A model generated the notes under the pieces. The model saw only the letters and a program-made list of their open reading frames with translations. It did not search any database and was not told where the DNA came from. A DNA stretch of 64,000 nt, taken from NCBI GenBank assembly GCA_039185015.1, contig JBCDAU010000008.1:62001-126000 (forward strand), given 5' to 3'. The DNA is from JBCBSZ01 sp039185015. Its GTDB lineage: Bacteria; Actinomycetota; Acidimicrobiia; Acidimicrobiales; Poriferisodalaceae. The position numbers and the translations under genes are program-made. Of the stretch, positions 1-8,167 are shown piece by piece; position 1 is the stretch's first letter; every line of letters begins with the position of its first letter.

Positions 1-10
1 GGCGGACCAT
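1..10 (-). CDS. Start of a gene cut by the window edge (probably the ABC permease)
   Basis: Only the ATG and two further codons are visible. The ATG at 10..8 overlaps the stop of the upstream ABC ATPase by one base (TGATG), so this gene is translationally coupled to it. In lipoprotein/MacA/ATPase operons the next gene is normally the FtsX/MacB-type permease, and that is the inferred product; nothing in the visible sequence proves it. Confidence 0.4.
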
Positions 11-717
11 CACCGCACCTCCGCGCCGGCGCCGACGAGGGCGTCCTCGAGACGACCGTCGCGCACCGCCACCCGTCGGGGCAGTGAGGCGGCCAGCTCG
101 AGGTCGTGCGTGATCACGATGATCGTGGACCCGTCGTCGTGGAGACGGTCGAGCAGCGCCGCGATGTCGTCGGAGCTGCGGGAGTCGAGGTTGCCGGTCG
201 GCTCGTCGGCGAGGACGATCGCCGGGTCGCCGACCAGCGCCCGGGCGATGGCGACGCGCTGACGCTCGCCGCCGGAGAGCTGGTCGGGACGGTGGTCCAA
301 CCGGTGGCCGAGACCGACCCGCTCCAGCGCCTCGACGCTGCGTCGGCGTCGAACTCGTCGACCGATGCCGCGGTAGAGCAGGCCCTGCCCGACATTCTCG
401 ACCGTGCTCATCCCCGCCAGCAGGTTGAACTGCTGGAAGACGAACCCGATCCGGGCGGCCCGGAGACCCGCGAGGGCCCGGTCCGAGAGCAGCGACGTGG
501 TGACTCCGTCGACGAGCACCTCGCCGGCCGTCGGGCGGTCGAGGGTCCCGATCAGGTTGAGCAGGGTGGACTTCCCCGAGCCCGACGGCCCGGTGATGGC
601 GACCAGCTCGCCCTCGGCGACCCGGAGCGATACGCCGTCGACCGCCTTCACCGGGGGCTGGCCCGGGTAGTGGCGCATGACATCGCGCAGTTCGAGGACG
701 GTGTCGTCGGCCGTCAC
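10..717 (-). CDS. ABC transporter ATP-binding protein (MacB/LolD type)
   Basis: A 235-residue ATPase that would power export or lipoprotein release by a membrane-bound FtsX-type permease. All ABC motifs are present: Walker A GPSGSGKST (about residue 43), Q-loop in FVFQQFN, signature LSGGERQR, Walker B IVLADEPTGNLD, and the switch His in VITHD. EPTGNLD together with this length is typical of the MacB/LolD family. It overlaps the adaptor gene before it by 4 bp and the presumed permease after it by 1 bp, so lipoprotein, adaptor, ATPase and permease form one operon. The substrate cannot be told from sequence. Confidence 0.93.
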   Translation of the reverse strand: MTADDTVLELRDVMRHYPGQPPVKAVDGVSLRVAEGELVAITGPSGSGKSTLLNLIGTLDRPTAGEVLVDGVTTSLLSDRALAGLRAARIGFVFQQFNLLAGMSTVENVGQGLLYRGIGRRVRRRRSVEALERVGLGHRLDHRPDQLSGGERQRVAIARALVGDPAIVLADEPTGNLDSRSSDDIAALLDRLHDDGSTIIVITHDLELAASLPRRVAVRDGRLEDALVGAGAEVR

Positions 718-1823
718 GACTCACCGCCGATCTGGCGGGGCACGACGACCCGGTCGCCCTCGGCGACGTCGCCGGACACCTCGACGAGGTCCTCGACGAC
801 CGCACCGAGCTCGACCGCCCGGAGCTCGGTCCCGGTCTCGATCACGACCTCGAGCGCGTAGCCACCGCCGGCAAGGGCCAGGATGGCTCGTACCGGAGCG
901 ATCACGACGTCCTCGGCCGTCGTCCGCGCCAGCTCCAGCTTCACGCTGGTGACCCCGGCCGGCAGCGGCGTGGCCGGACGGATCGTCGCCTTCACCCTGC
1001 GCTCGCCGGAGTCGTTCACGAACGACTCGGTCTCGGCGATGGTGCCCTCGACCGTCGAGCCGTCACCGGCATCGATCGACACGGTCGCACCCTCCGGGAT
1101 GAAGGACTGCTGGCGCGGCGTCAGCTCGGCCGTGACGGTCGCGTCGGCGGCGGTGACGGGCAACTCGGAGAAGTCGGCGCCGATCCTGGGCACGCTGTCG
1201 AGCCGCACCGGACCGGCGCTGAACACGAGCTGGGTGCGGTCGACCCGTCCGGTCCGTTCGAGGCCTTGCTCCTTCTGCCAGGCCGTCACGGCGCGCTGGG
1301 TGCTGCGACCGAAGATGCCATCAGCCTCGAGACGACCCTCGTCGTCGTGTCCGGCATCGAGCAGGAACCGCTGAAGCTGGGCGACGTCGTCACCTTCGAG
1401 GCGGCGACTCGCGCTCGGCTCGTACCGAAGCTCCCGGTAGAGCGGCACGTCGCCGTCGGCGAGGTGCACGGGCGCGCCGGCGATGCGGATCACGACCTCC
1501 CCCGGCCGCACGACCGAGCCCTTCGCGGGGACGTCGGTGACGACCCCCTCGGCTCGGATCGGCAGATTCCAGGTCTCGCCGTACCCGACGGTGCCGGTGG
1601 CATCGAGGGTCTCGCTGAGATCGCCGCGGGTCACGGTGTCGGTCGGCGCCGATGGCTCGCCGCGCTCGTCCGGTGACCGGTCGCCGGTCGGCTCCGAGGA
1701 GGCACCGGTGGCCGGGCCGAGCGCCAGGCCGACGGCGAGCAGTGATCCGATGCCGAGCACGAGCAGCAACACGGGAGTCCGGCGCCGCCACCGCCGGGGA
1801 GCCGGCTGCGCGTGGTCCGACAT
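714..1823 (-). CDS. Membrane-anchored periplasmic adaptor (MacA/HlyD-like) with peptidoglycan-binding domain
   Basis: A 369-residue protein with an N-terminal membrane anchor (residues about 17-40), a first biotinyl-lipoyl/HlyD-like half near 60-115, an inserted PG_binding_1 domain (about 130-195; D-G-I-F-G..T..AV..WQ), and a C-terminal beta-barrel/membrane-proximal part. This architecture is characteristic of actinobacterial MacA-like adaptors, which link an ABC efflux ATPase/permease to the cell wall. Its start overlaps the stop of the lipoprotein gene by one base. Function in efflux is inferred from family and operon. Confidence 0.85.
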   Translation of the reverse strand: MSDHAQPAPRRWRRRTPVLLLVLGIGSLLAVGLALGPATGASSEPTGDRSPDERGEPSAPTDTVTRGDLSETLDATGTVGYGETWNLPIRAEGVVTDVPAKGSVVRPGEVVIRIAGAPVHLADGDVPLYRELRYEPSASRRLEGDDVAQLQRFLLDAGHDDEGRLEADGIFGRSTQRAVTAWQKEQGLERTGRVDRTQLVFSAGPVRLDSVPRIGADFSELPVTAADATVTAELTPRQQSFIPEGATVSIDAGDGSTVEGTIAETESFVNDSGERRVKATIRPATPLPAGVTSVKLELARTTAEDVVIAPVRAILALAGGGYALEVVIETGTELRAVELGAVVEDLVEVSGDVAEGDRVVVPRQIGGES

Positions 1824-2479
1824 CAGTTCTCCTCCGCGTCGTCGAACTGGCCGAAGGCCTGCTCGCTGCAGTCGTCGAGGGCGGCCTCGACCGCCTCGTC
1901 GTCCTCGCCGTCAGAGCCGATGGCGATGGCGCCGTCCTCGTTCGAGATCTCGAAGCCGGCGTCGGTCATGCAGTTCGCGAAGGCGGCCTCGGCATCGGCG
2001 AGCTCGGCCTGCTCCTCCGGCGAGGGTTCGAACGAGCCGAAGGTGTCCTCGAGGATCGAGTCGCACTGCTCCATCGCGGCCTCGAGGTCCTCGAAGCTCT
2101 CGCCCTCGCCGAGCTCGAAGCTCTGGACCTCGTCGTCGTCGCCACCGTCGATGCTCGCCGAGTCGCTCGGGCCGCTGAGATCGATGCCGGCATCGGCCAT
2201 GCAGCGCTCGAACTCGATCTGGGCCGCCTCGATCTCCTCGTCGGTCGGCGGATCGGCGTCACCCCCTGATCCGCCATCGCCGTCACCGTCGGCCGTGTCG
2301 CCGTCCTCGCCGGGCAGGGACGCGATCGTCGCTGCCGACGCCTCCTCGTCTCCGGAGCCGCTGGTTCCGCAGGCGCCGAGCACGACTGCCGCGGCGAGCA
2401 CGGCGGCGCCGACGAGCCGGCGTCGCGGCCGGGAGTCGATCGTGGTCTGTGGCGCATCGATGTGGTCGGGCATTCTCAT
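1823..2479 (-). CDS. Acidic secreted lipoprotein with duplicated CM-DAG motif
   Basis: A 218-residue protein with a lipobox (VVLGAC, Cys about 37), so it is likely anchored on the outer membrane face. The mature part is very acidic and contains two related segments, each with a C-M-(A/T)-D-A-G motif followed by a second Cys, which suggests an internal duplication with disulfides or metal binding. It is the first gene of the adaptor/ABC operon and overlaps the adaptor start (TGATG). Lipoproteins of this kind regularly precede MacA/MacB-like operons in actinobacteria; the molecular role is unknown. A GAGAGGA ribosome site precedes the ATG. Confidence 0.8.
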   Translation of the reverse strand: MRMPDHIDAPQTTIDSRPRRRLVGAAVLAAAVVLGACGTSGSGDEEASAATIASLPGEDGDTADGDGDGGSGGDADPPTDEEIEAAQIEFERCMADAGIDLSGPSDSASIDGGDDDEVQSFELGEGESFEDLEAAMEQCDSILEDTFGSFEPSPEEQAELADAEAAFANCMTDAGFEISNEDGAIAIGSDGEDDEAVEAALDDCSEQAFGQFDDAEEN

Positions 2480-2518
2480 CCTCTCGGGTCCGGGGCCAGG
2501 GGCCCGTCCTCGAGAGGA

Positions 2519-2553
2519 GAGGGTGCGAAACGCGGTCTGAGATCTGTCTGAGA
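2519..2553 (-). promoter_or_regulatory. Direct repeats for an OmpR-type response regulator plus -10
   Basis: Two exact TCTGAGA heptamers (2536-2542 and 2547-2553 on the + strand) lie 11 bp apart, one helical turn, as in OmpR/PhoB-family half-sites. Read toward the lipoprotein gene they are TCTCAGA repeats located where a -35 box would be, followed by a weak -10 CACCCT (2524..2519). This fits an activator-dependent promoter for the efflux operon; the regulator itself is not in the window. Confidence 0.5.
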
Positions 2554-2560
2554 GGCCTGC

Positions 2561-3358
2561 TCAGCTGCCGGTGAACCGGGGAGGGCGCCGTTCGGTCATC
2601 GCGGCGACCCCCTCGCGCCAGTCGTCGGTGGCGCGCAGACGGTCCTGCTCCGCCGACTCCCGATCGGTCGCCGCCCGGAACCCGTCGACGATCCCGGCCC
2701 GCATCGTCTCCCGGATCGACCTGACCGCGAGCGGGGCGGACGCCGCGATCTCGGCCGCGAGCTCGTGGGCGGTCGGGCGGACCCGGTCGAGGGGCACCAG
2801 CCGATCGGCCAGCCCGATGTCGGCCGCGACGTCGCCGCTCATGCGACGGCCGGTGTAGAGCAGCTCGAGCGCCCGCTGGTGACCCACGATCCGCGGGAGC
2901 GTCACGGTCAGCCCGAAGCCGTGGTGGAAGCCGAGACGAGCGAAGTTCGCCGAGAAGCGCGAGGCCGGTGCGGCGATCCGGAAGTCGGCAGCGCAGGCGA
3001 CGCCGAGCCCTCCGCCGATGGCCGCGCCGTGGACCGCGGCGACGATCGGCGTCGAGGTCGAGACGAACCGGAGCGCGGCGTCGTAGAGGTGGCGGGGTGT
3101 CCCGTCCGGGTTGGTCGGCGGAGGGCCAGCGGACGCAGAGCCACCGAAGTCGGCTCCGGCGCAGAAGTGCTTGCCCTCGGCGCAGAGCACGATGGCGCGG
3201 GCGTCCGGATCGGCGTCGACGCGCTCGCACGCCTCGGCGAGGGCGTCGATCAACGCGAGGTCGAAGAAGTTGTTCGGGGGTCGTCGGATCTCGACGGTGG
3301 CGACGAAGTCCTCGTCAACCGACAGCGCCACGTCTCCGATCATGGTGGGCATCGGCAT
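2561..3358 (-). CDS. Enoyl-CoA hydratase/isomerase (crotonase) family protein
   Basis: A 265-residue crotonase. The oxyanion-hole segments are recognisable (FCAGADF near residue 65; H-G-A-A-I-G-G-G-L near 115). The usual catalytic Glu positions are not obvious, as the segment reads FARLGFHHGFGLT. The start ATG overlaps the stop of the upstream crotonase by one base; a longer reading frame on this strand exists but lies inside that neighbour. The pair of adjacent crotonases suggests acyl-CoA or aromatic-acid degradation, but the substrate is not predictable. Confidence 0.88.
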   Translation of the reverse strand: MPMPTMIGDVALSVDEDFVATVEIRRPPNNFFDLALIDALAEACERVDADPDARAIVLCAEGKHFCAGADFGGSASAGPPPTNPDGTPRHLYDAALRFVSTSTPIVAAVHGAAIGGGLGVACAADFRIAAPASRFSANFARLGFHHGFGLTVTLPRIVGHQRALELLYTGRRMSGDVAADIGLADRLVPLDRVRPTAHELAAEIAASAPLAVRSIRETMRAGIVDGFRAATDRESAEQDRLRATDDWREGVAAMTERRPPRFTGS

Positions 3359-4170
3359 CACAGGTCCGTGAAGTCGCCGCCGCGGCCACGGCCAGAGGCG
3401 AAGCGGGCGGCACCGGCTGCGGTCTCCCCTGACCGGAACGTCTCCCGACCGATGCGGGCCTCGTTGACCATCGCCTCGTCGAAGTCGAGGTCCCACTGGT
3501 CGTAGGACGATCGGCGGTCGTTGAGCATGCACGTCTGCGGGAACCGCGTCAGGTCCCTGGCCAGCTCGATGGCCGCCTCGCGGGCCGTCCCGGTCGGCAC
3601 GACCCGGTTGGCCAAACCCATGCGCTCGGCCTCGTCCGCGGCGACCGGTCGGCCGGTGAGGATCAGGTCCAGCGCCCGCGAGTGCCCGATCAGCCGGGGC
3701 AGGCGGACGGTGCCGCCGTCGATGAGCGGCACGCCCCACCGTCGGCAGAACACGCCGAGCACGGCGTCCTCCTCCACGACGCGCAGGTCGCACCACAGCG
3801 ACAGCTCGAGCCCGCCGGCCACGGCGTAGCCGGAGATCGCGCCGATCACCGGCTTGTCGAGCCGGAGGTAGGTCGGTCCCATCGGCGCCCTGGTGTCGTG
3901 GCGGTCGATCGGCGCCTCGGGGACGATGGCGTCGAAGGAGCCGGTCTGGACGACCTTCAGGTCGGCGCCGGCGCAGAACGTGCCGTGGGCGCCGGCGAAC
4001 ACGGCCACCTTGAGCGAGTCGTCCTCGTCGAAGCGGACGAACTCGGCGGCCAGGCGCCGCGCCGTCGCCGGGTCGACGGCGTTGCGGGCGTCCGGCCGGT
4101 TCAGCGTGATCACCAGCACGTCGTCGAGGCGCTCGATGAGCAACTCGTCCTGGGCGTCGTCATCGGGCAT
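3358..4170 (-). CDS. Crotonase/enoyl-CoA hydratase family protein
   Basis: A 270-residue crotonase with oxyanion-hole motif FCAGADLK, second motif SGYAVAGGLELSLWCDLR, and the FCRRWGVPLIDGGTVRLPRL block typical of one actinobacterial crotonase subgroup. The start at 4170 is chosen because GGGGAGGCGAC immediately precedes the ATG; a reading frame extending upstream runs over the next gene. It is translationally coupled to the second crotonase downstream. The substrate is unknown. Confidence 0.9.
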   Translation of the reverse strand: MPDDDAQDELLIERLDDVLVITLNRPDARNAVDPATARRLAAEFVRFDEDDSLKVAVFAGAHGTFCAGADLKVVQTGSFDAIVPEAPIDRHDTRAPMGPTYLRLDKPVIGAISGYAVAGGLELSLWCDLRVVEEDAVLGVFCRRWGVPLIDGGTVRLPRLIGHSRALDLILTGRPVAADEAERMGLANRVVPTGTAREAAIELARDLTRFPQTCMLNDRRSSYDQWDLDFDEAMVNEARIGRETFRSGETAAGAARFASGRGRGGDFTDL

Positions 4171-4201
4171 GTCGCCTCCCCGCTCGATCCTGCCCCCGTT
4201 C

Positions 4202-4693
4202 CTACCCTCGGCGAAGCAGTCGGGACCAGATCGAGCGACGCACCGGCGGGTCCGGCAACGTCGGCGCCTGAGGCGGCTCGGGGCGACGTGGCTCCGGGGC
4301 GGCCCGCACCCCGTAGGCCCGGTCGATCCAGAGCAGGCCGACCGCGTCGTCCGGGATCGCCTCGACGTCGGTCCCCGGTGGCCGCGCCTCCAGCCCGTCC
4401 AGCACGGTGATGGTCGCGCCGTGCCAGGCCCGCTCACGCTCCCACTGCCGAGACCAGGCCGAGCCGGCCGCCCAGGCCGGGACGTCCTGCAATCGCTCCG
4501 GTTCGCCGTGTCGGGACGTGAGGAGCTCGACCACCTCGGCGTACGTCTGGCGGTAGGCGAAGATGGAGATGTGCCCGCCGGCCGGGCCACCGGCACCGAA
4601 CCCGTCGCGGAACTCGAGGCCGACCGGGGCGAGGTCGCGCACGCCGGCGGCGCCGAGGTCCAGGAACTCCGCTTGCTCAGGGGGTGGTCCCAC
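4202..4693 (-). CDS. Hypothetical protein, 163 aa
   Basis: I do not recognise this family. A GTG start at 4693 is supported by GGAAGGAGG a few bases upstream and by a TAGCGT -10 at 4721..4716. The protein is soluble, rich in Trp and acidic residues in the middle, and ends in a basic tail (SIWSRLLRRG). Its frame could be read much further upstream, but that extension lies antisense to the two + strand genes that follow and has no coding character. Confidence 0.65.
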   Translation of the reverse strand: MGPPPEQAEFLDLGAAGVRDLAPVGLEFRDGFGAGGPAGGHISIFAYRQTYAEVVELLTSRHGEPERLQDVPAWAAGSAWSRQWERERAWHGATITVLDGLEARPPGTDVEAIPDDAVGLLWIDRAYGVRAAPEPRRPEPPQAPTLPDPPVRRSIWSRLLRRG

Positions 4694-4715
4694 CAGGTCC
4701 TCCTTCCCAACGACA

Positions 4716-4743
4716 ACGCTACGGAGCGGCGACCTGGGAGACT
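4716..4743. promoter_or_regulatory. Divergent promoter pair
   Basis: On the - strand TAGCGT (4721..4716) lies 22 nt before the GTG of the 163-aa hypothetical gene, leaving room for its Shine-Dalgarno sequence. On the + strand GAGACT (4738-4743) lies 7 nt before the ATG at 4751, the spacing of a leaderless promoter. Both assignments come from the recurrent spacing seen across the window. Confidence 0.45.
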
Positions 4744-4750
4744 CCGCGGA

Positions 4751-5155
4751 ATGAGCACCGAGCGCGACGGGGCGGGGATCGTGCGGGACTTCTTCGAGCG
4801 GATGGAGGCCCGCGACTGGGACGGGGCGAGAGCGCTCGTCTCGCCGTCGGTCCGCATCGACTACACCGAGACCGGGGAGCGCTTCGACGGATCGAACTTC
4901 GTCGGGATGAACGAGGCGTACCCCGAGGGCTGGACGATCCGGGTCGTCGAGGCGCTCGGCGTCGGCGACCGGGTCGCCGCCCAGGTCCGCGTCGCCCTCG
5001 GCGACGAGGTCTTCTGGTGTGCGGGCTTCTACACCGTCGTCGACGGGGTGATCGCGGACGGCGTCGAGCACTGGGTGACCGAGCGGTCGGCGGACCCGCC
5101 GGACTGGCGGGAGCGGTTCACGACGCCCGGTGGTGCTTCGCTGCCGACCAGCTGA
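4751..5155 (+). CDS. SnoaL/NTF2-like family protein
   Basis: A 134-residue small alpha+beta-barrel protein of the NTF2-like superfamily, recognisable from the opening V-R-D-F-F-E-R-M-E-A-R-D-W and the later F-Y-T-V-V-D-G-V-I-A-D-G-V-E-H-W pattern. Such proteins are enzymes or ligand-binding domains; no catalytic residues can be assigned. The ATG at 4751 is 7 nt after a GAGACT -10-like hexamer and no Shine-Dalgarno is visible, so the mRNA is probably leaderless. Confidence 0.75.
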   Translation: MSTERDGAGIVRDFFERMEARDWDGARALVSPSVRIDYTETGERFDGSNFVGMNEAYPEGWTIRVVEALGVGDRVAAQVRVALGDEVFWCAGFYTVVDGVIADGVEHWVTERSADPPDWRERFTTPGGASLPTS

Positions 5156-5254
5156 CGAGGAACCGATCGGGCGGGAGCGAGTCGGCCCCGCCACGGATCG
5201 GAGACCGAGACTCCCCGTCCGGAGCCGGGATGGGACCCCGCTGACCTGGGGAGT

Positions 5255-5260
5255 TAGCGT
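5255..5260 (+). promoter_or_regulatory. -10 element TAGCGT of the reductase gene
   Basis: TAGCGT lies 30 nt before the ATG at 5291, and GGGGCAGGCG just before the ATG acts as ribosome site. The same hexamer occurs at similar distance before three other leadered genes in this window (starts 4693, 12216 and 25188). Confidence 0.4.
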
Positions 5261-5290
5261 GCAGCAGGGGCGAGTCGAGAGGGGCAGGCG

Positions 5291-6337
5291 ATGACGATCA
5301 AGGTCGTGCAGTGGGGCAGCGGCAACGTCGGGAAGCAGTGCATCCGGACGATCGCCGCCCGGCCGGACATGGAGCTCGTCGGGCTCGTCGTGACCAACCC
5401 GGACAAGGTCGGCGCCGACGCCGGCGCGCTCGCCGGCCTCGACCCGCTCGGGGTGGCCGCGACCGACGACATCGAGCAGATCGTCGCCCTCGACGCCGAC
5501 GCCGTCGTACACGCCCCGCTGCCCTCGCTGGTCTACGGCGATGACCTCGACGCCGACGTGGACAACTTCGCCACCCTGCTCGCCTCGGGCAAGCACGTGA
5601 CCACGACCGTGGGCTACATGTACCCGCAGGTGTACGGCGAGGCGGTCATGGGCCCGCTCGAACGGGCGTGCACCGAGGGCGGCTCCTGCTTCCACGGCAC
5701 CGGAGCGAACCCGGGCTGGTTCGGCGACCTGCTCCCGCTGCTCATGACCGGACTGTCGCTGCGGGTCGACCAGGTGCGGGTGCAGGAGATCAGCTGCTTC
5801 GTCCGCTACCCCTCCACCGAGATCATGTTCGACATGATGAACTTCGGGAAGACGCCCGACGCCTTCGCCGCCGCGAGCGAGCGGCACCGCAACTGGCTCG
5901 ACGGCCTCTTCACCGAGGCGGTCCACATGGTCGCCCACGGCCTCGGTCTCGACACGACCGAGACCTCGTCGTCACAGGACCTCTGGATCGCCACCGACGA
6001 TCTCGACACCGCCGCCGGCGTCGTCGGGGCCGGCACCGTCGCCGGCCAGCGCTACACGTGGGCCGCGATGCTCGACGACCACCCGGTCGTGTCGCAGGAG
6101 ACCGTCTGGCGGATGCACGACGACGCCGCCCCCGACTGGCCCCAGGGCGACTGGTCGCTCGCCATCGAGGGCGACCCGAAGATGGAGCTCACGCTCCCGC
6201 ACAGCTGGAACCGCAACGTGCTCGGCTCCACCGGCGCCCACGCCATCAACGCCCTTCCCTACCTGATGGAGGCGGAGCCCGGCGTGCGGACCTTCCTCGA
6301 CCTCCCGATGATCGCCGGCCGGGGCGCCCACCTCTGA
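5291..6337 (+). CDS. NAD(P)-dependent oxidoreductase with DapB-like Rossmann domain
   Basis: A 348-residue protein starting with a Rossmann motif (VVQWGSGNVGKQ, residues 5-16) as in dihydrodipicolinate reductase-type enzymes and 2,4-diaminopentanoate dehydrogenase relatives. Actinobacteria have many such 'dihydrodipicolinate reductase N-terminus-like' proteins of about 350 residues, probably amine or ketone oxidoreductases. The length fits. It stands alone between the NTF2-like gene and the selenium transporter, with its own promoter and good ribosome site. The substrate is unknown. Confidence 0.8.
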   Translation: MTIKVVQWGSGNVGKQCIRTIAARPDMELVGLVVTNPDKVGADAGALAGLDPLGVAATDDIEQIVALDADAVVHAPLPSLVYGDDLDADVDNFATLLASGKHVTTTVGYMYPQVYGEAVMGPLERACTEGGSCFHGTGANPGWFGDLLPLLMTGLSLRVDQVRVQEISCFVRYPSTEIMFDMMNFGKTPDAFAAASERHRNWLDGLFTEAVHMVAHGLGLDTTETSSSQDLWIATDDLDTAAGVVGAGTVAGQRYTWAAMLDDHPVVSQETVWRMHDDAAPDWPQGDWSLAIEGDPKMELTLPHSWNRNVLGSTGAHAINALPYLMEAEPGVRTFLDLPMIAGRGAHL

Positions 6338-6394
6338 GGAACGGCCCGGCCGCAGCCCGTCAGGGCGCGCACCTCCCGGAGCACTGAGGAACGA

Positions 6395-6423
6395 TTCGCG
6401 ACACCGCAGGGGTTGGATAGGTT
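6395..6423 (+). promoter_or_regulatory. Promoter of the selenium transporter operon
   Basis: TTCGCG (6395-6400), a 17-bp spacer and TAGGTT (6418-6423) form a plausible sigma-70-type promoter 53 nt upstream of the lipoprotein ATG, with CGGAG as ribosome site. The stretch 6338-6476 otherwise holds nothing recognisable. Confidence 0.5.
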
Positions 6424-6476
6424 CACGGTTGCTCGCCGGTCCGCGAGCGCCCCCTGACCTGACACGGAGCTGATCC

Positions 6477-7385
6477 ATGCGGCGTGCCCTCCTCCCCCTC
6501 GTCCTCGCGTTCACTCTCCTCGCGGCGGCCTGCGGCGACAGCGACGACGACAGCGGTGGCGACGCCGCCGCCGGCGACGAGGTCACCGAGCTCGTGATCG
6601 GTGCGATCCCCGACCAGGACCCCGATCTGCTGCTCCGCAACTACGACCTGGTCGCCGACTACCTCGAGCAGGAGCTCGGCGTCGACGTCCGCTTCGAGCC
6701 GGTCACCGAGTACGACGCAGCCGTCACCGGCTTCCGGGTCGGTGACCTCGACCTCGTGTGGTTCGGCGCGGTGACCGGCGTGCAGGCCCGCCTGCAGGTC
6801 GACGGCGCCGAAGCGCTCGCGCAGCGCAACATCGACGAGCAGTTCACCTCCGTGTTCGTCGCCGGCACCGACACGGGGATCGAGCCCGTCGACAGCGTCG
6901 AGGGCCTGAGCGTGATCGCCGGCCGATCGCTGACCTTCGGCTCCGACTCGTCGACGTCGGGCCGACTGATGCCGCAGTCCTTCCTCGGCGACGCCGGCGT
7001 CAGCCTCGACGATCTCGACGGCGAGCCCGGCTTCAGCGGCTCCCACGACGCCACGATCGAGCTGGTCGAGGCCGGCACGTTCGAGGTGGGCGCTCTCAGC
7101 TCGTCCGTGTGGTACTCCCGGGTCGAGGCGGGCGAGGTCGACCTCGACCGCGTGCAGCTCATCTTCGAGACACCGACCTACGTCAACTACCACTGGGTCG
7201 CCCGTCCCGAGCTGGGTGACGCCGTCCAGTCGCAGATCCTCGACGCGCTGATGGGCCTCGACCCGTCCGACCCCGACGAGGCAGCGATCCTCGAGTTCTT
7301 CGACGCCGAGTCGTTCATCGGCACCGAGAGCTCCAACTACGACGCCATCGAGAACGTGGGCCGGGAGATCGGCATCATCGAGTAG
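6477..7385 (+). CDS. Putative selenate/oxyanion ABC transporter substrate-binding lipoprotein (PhnD family)
   Basis: A 302-residue PhnD-type solute-binding protein with a lipobox (LLAAACGD, Cys19), so membrane-anchored outside the cell. The PhnD fold is visible in L-V-I-G-A-I-P-D-Q-D, the Y-D-A-A-V-T-G-F-R-V-G-D-L-D-L-V-W-F-G segment and the S-S-S-V-W-Y-S-R-V hinge block. From memory, members of this subgroup are annotated as putative selenate transporters because they co-occur with selD. Here selD, senA and senB are next door, which supports selenium oxyanion uptake. It is the first gene of a three-gene transporter operon. Confidence 0.82.
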   Translation: MRRALLPLVLAFTLLAAACGDSDDDSGGDAAAGDEVTELVIGAIPDQDPDLLLRNYDLVADYLEQELGVDVRFEPVTEYDAAVTGFRVGDLDLVWFGAVTGVQARLQVDGAEALAQRNIDEQFTSVFVAGTDTGIEPVDSVEGLSVIAGRSLTFGSDSSTSGRLMPQSFLGDAGVSLDDLDGEPGFSGSHDATIELVEAGTFEVGALSSSVWYSRVEAGEVDLDRVQLIFETPTYVNYHWVARPELGDAVQSQILDALMGLDPSDPDEAAILEFFDAESFIGTESSNYDAIENVGREIGIIE

Positions 7386-7396
7386 GCACTCCCCCG

Positions 7397-8167
7397 ATGA
7401 CCGACGACCCGCTCGTCAGCCTGGAGGACGTCACCGTCCGGTACCCGCGCGCCGACCGACCTGCGGTCGTCGGCGTCACGGTGCGGATCGACGTCGGGGA
7501 GCGGGTCGCCCTCGTCGGCCCGTCCGGAGCGGGCAAGAGCACGCTCCTGTCGCTCTGCGCCGGGCTGACGCTGCCCTCCGACGGCGAGGTCCGGGTGCTC
7601 GGCGTCCCCACACCGCTGCTCGGGCGGCGGGCCCAGCGTCCGGTGCGCAGTCGGATCGGCGTCATCACCCAGGACTTCGGTCTGGTGGGCCCGCTGCGGG
7701 TGGCGAGCAACGTGGCCGCCGGCCGGCTCGGTCGGTGGTCGTGGTGGCAGGCGGTGCGCTCGCTCGTGCGGCCCGGCCCGCTCGACGAGATCGGCGCAGC
7801 GCTGCGCGCGGTCGGCATCGCCGACAAGGTCTGGGACCGCACCGACACGCTCTCCGGCGGTGAGCAGCAACGCACCGCCATCGCCCGGGCCCTGTTCCAG
7901 GCCCCGGACCTGCTGCTGGCCGACGAGCCGGTCAGCGCCCTCGACCCGGCCCGATCCGACGCGGTGATGGCCGTCCTCGCCGGTCATGCCTCCGGACCAG
8001 GCCGGGCGCTGATCACGAGCATGCACGACGCCCCGCTGGCGCTGGCCCACTGCGATCGGGTCATCGCGCTGCGAGAGGGCCGGGTCGTCTTCGACCGACC
8101 GGCTACCGAGGTGACCGAGTCCCACCTGACCGAGCTCTACGTCATCGACGAGCCGAGCGCGCCGTGA
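7397..8167 (+). CDS. ABC transporter ATP-binding protein (PhnC-like, selenium uptake operon)
   Basis: A 256-residue importer ATPase with Walker A GPSGAGKST (about residues 40-48), Q-loop in VITQDFG, signature LSGGEQQR, Walker B LLLADEPVSALD and switch His in SMHDA. PhnC-like ATPases drive import of phosphonate-type oxyanions; the adjacent binding protein and permease indicate the same complex. Its stop overlaps the permease start (GTGA), so subunits are co-translated. The function is specific only through context with the selenium genes. Confidence 0.88.
   Translation: MTDDPLVSLEDVTVRYPRADRPAVVGVTVRIDVGERVALVGPSGAGKSTLLSLCAGLTLPSDGEVRVLGVPTPLLGRRAQRPVRSRIGVITQDFGLVGPLRVASNVAAGRLGRWSWWQAVRSLVRPGPLDEIGAALRAVGIADKVWDRTDTLSGGEQQRTAIARALFQAPDLLLADEPVSALDPARSDAVMAVLAGHASGPGRALITSMHDAPLALAHCDRVIALREGRVVFDRPATEVTESHLTELYVIDEPSAP

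Noticed and set aside
2561..3796. 411-residue version of the first crotonase
   Set aside because: Its N-terminal 146 residues are Arg/Pro-rich antisense-like sequence lying within the neighbouring crotonase; the real start overlaps the upstream stop at 3358.
4202..5938. 578-residue reading of the hypothetical gene
   Set aside because: The extension is antisense to two well-supported + strand genes and lacks coding character; a GTG with GGAAGGAGG exists at 4693.
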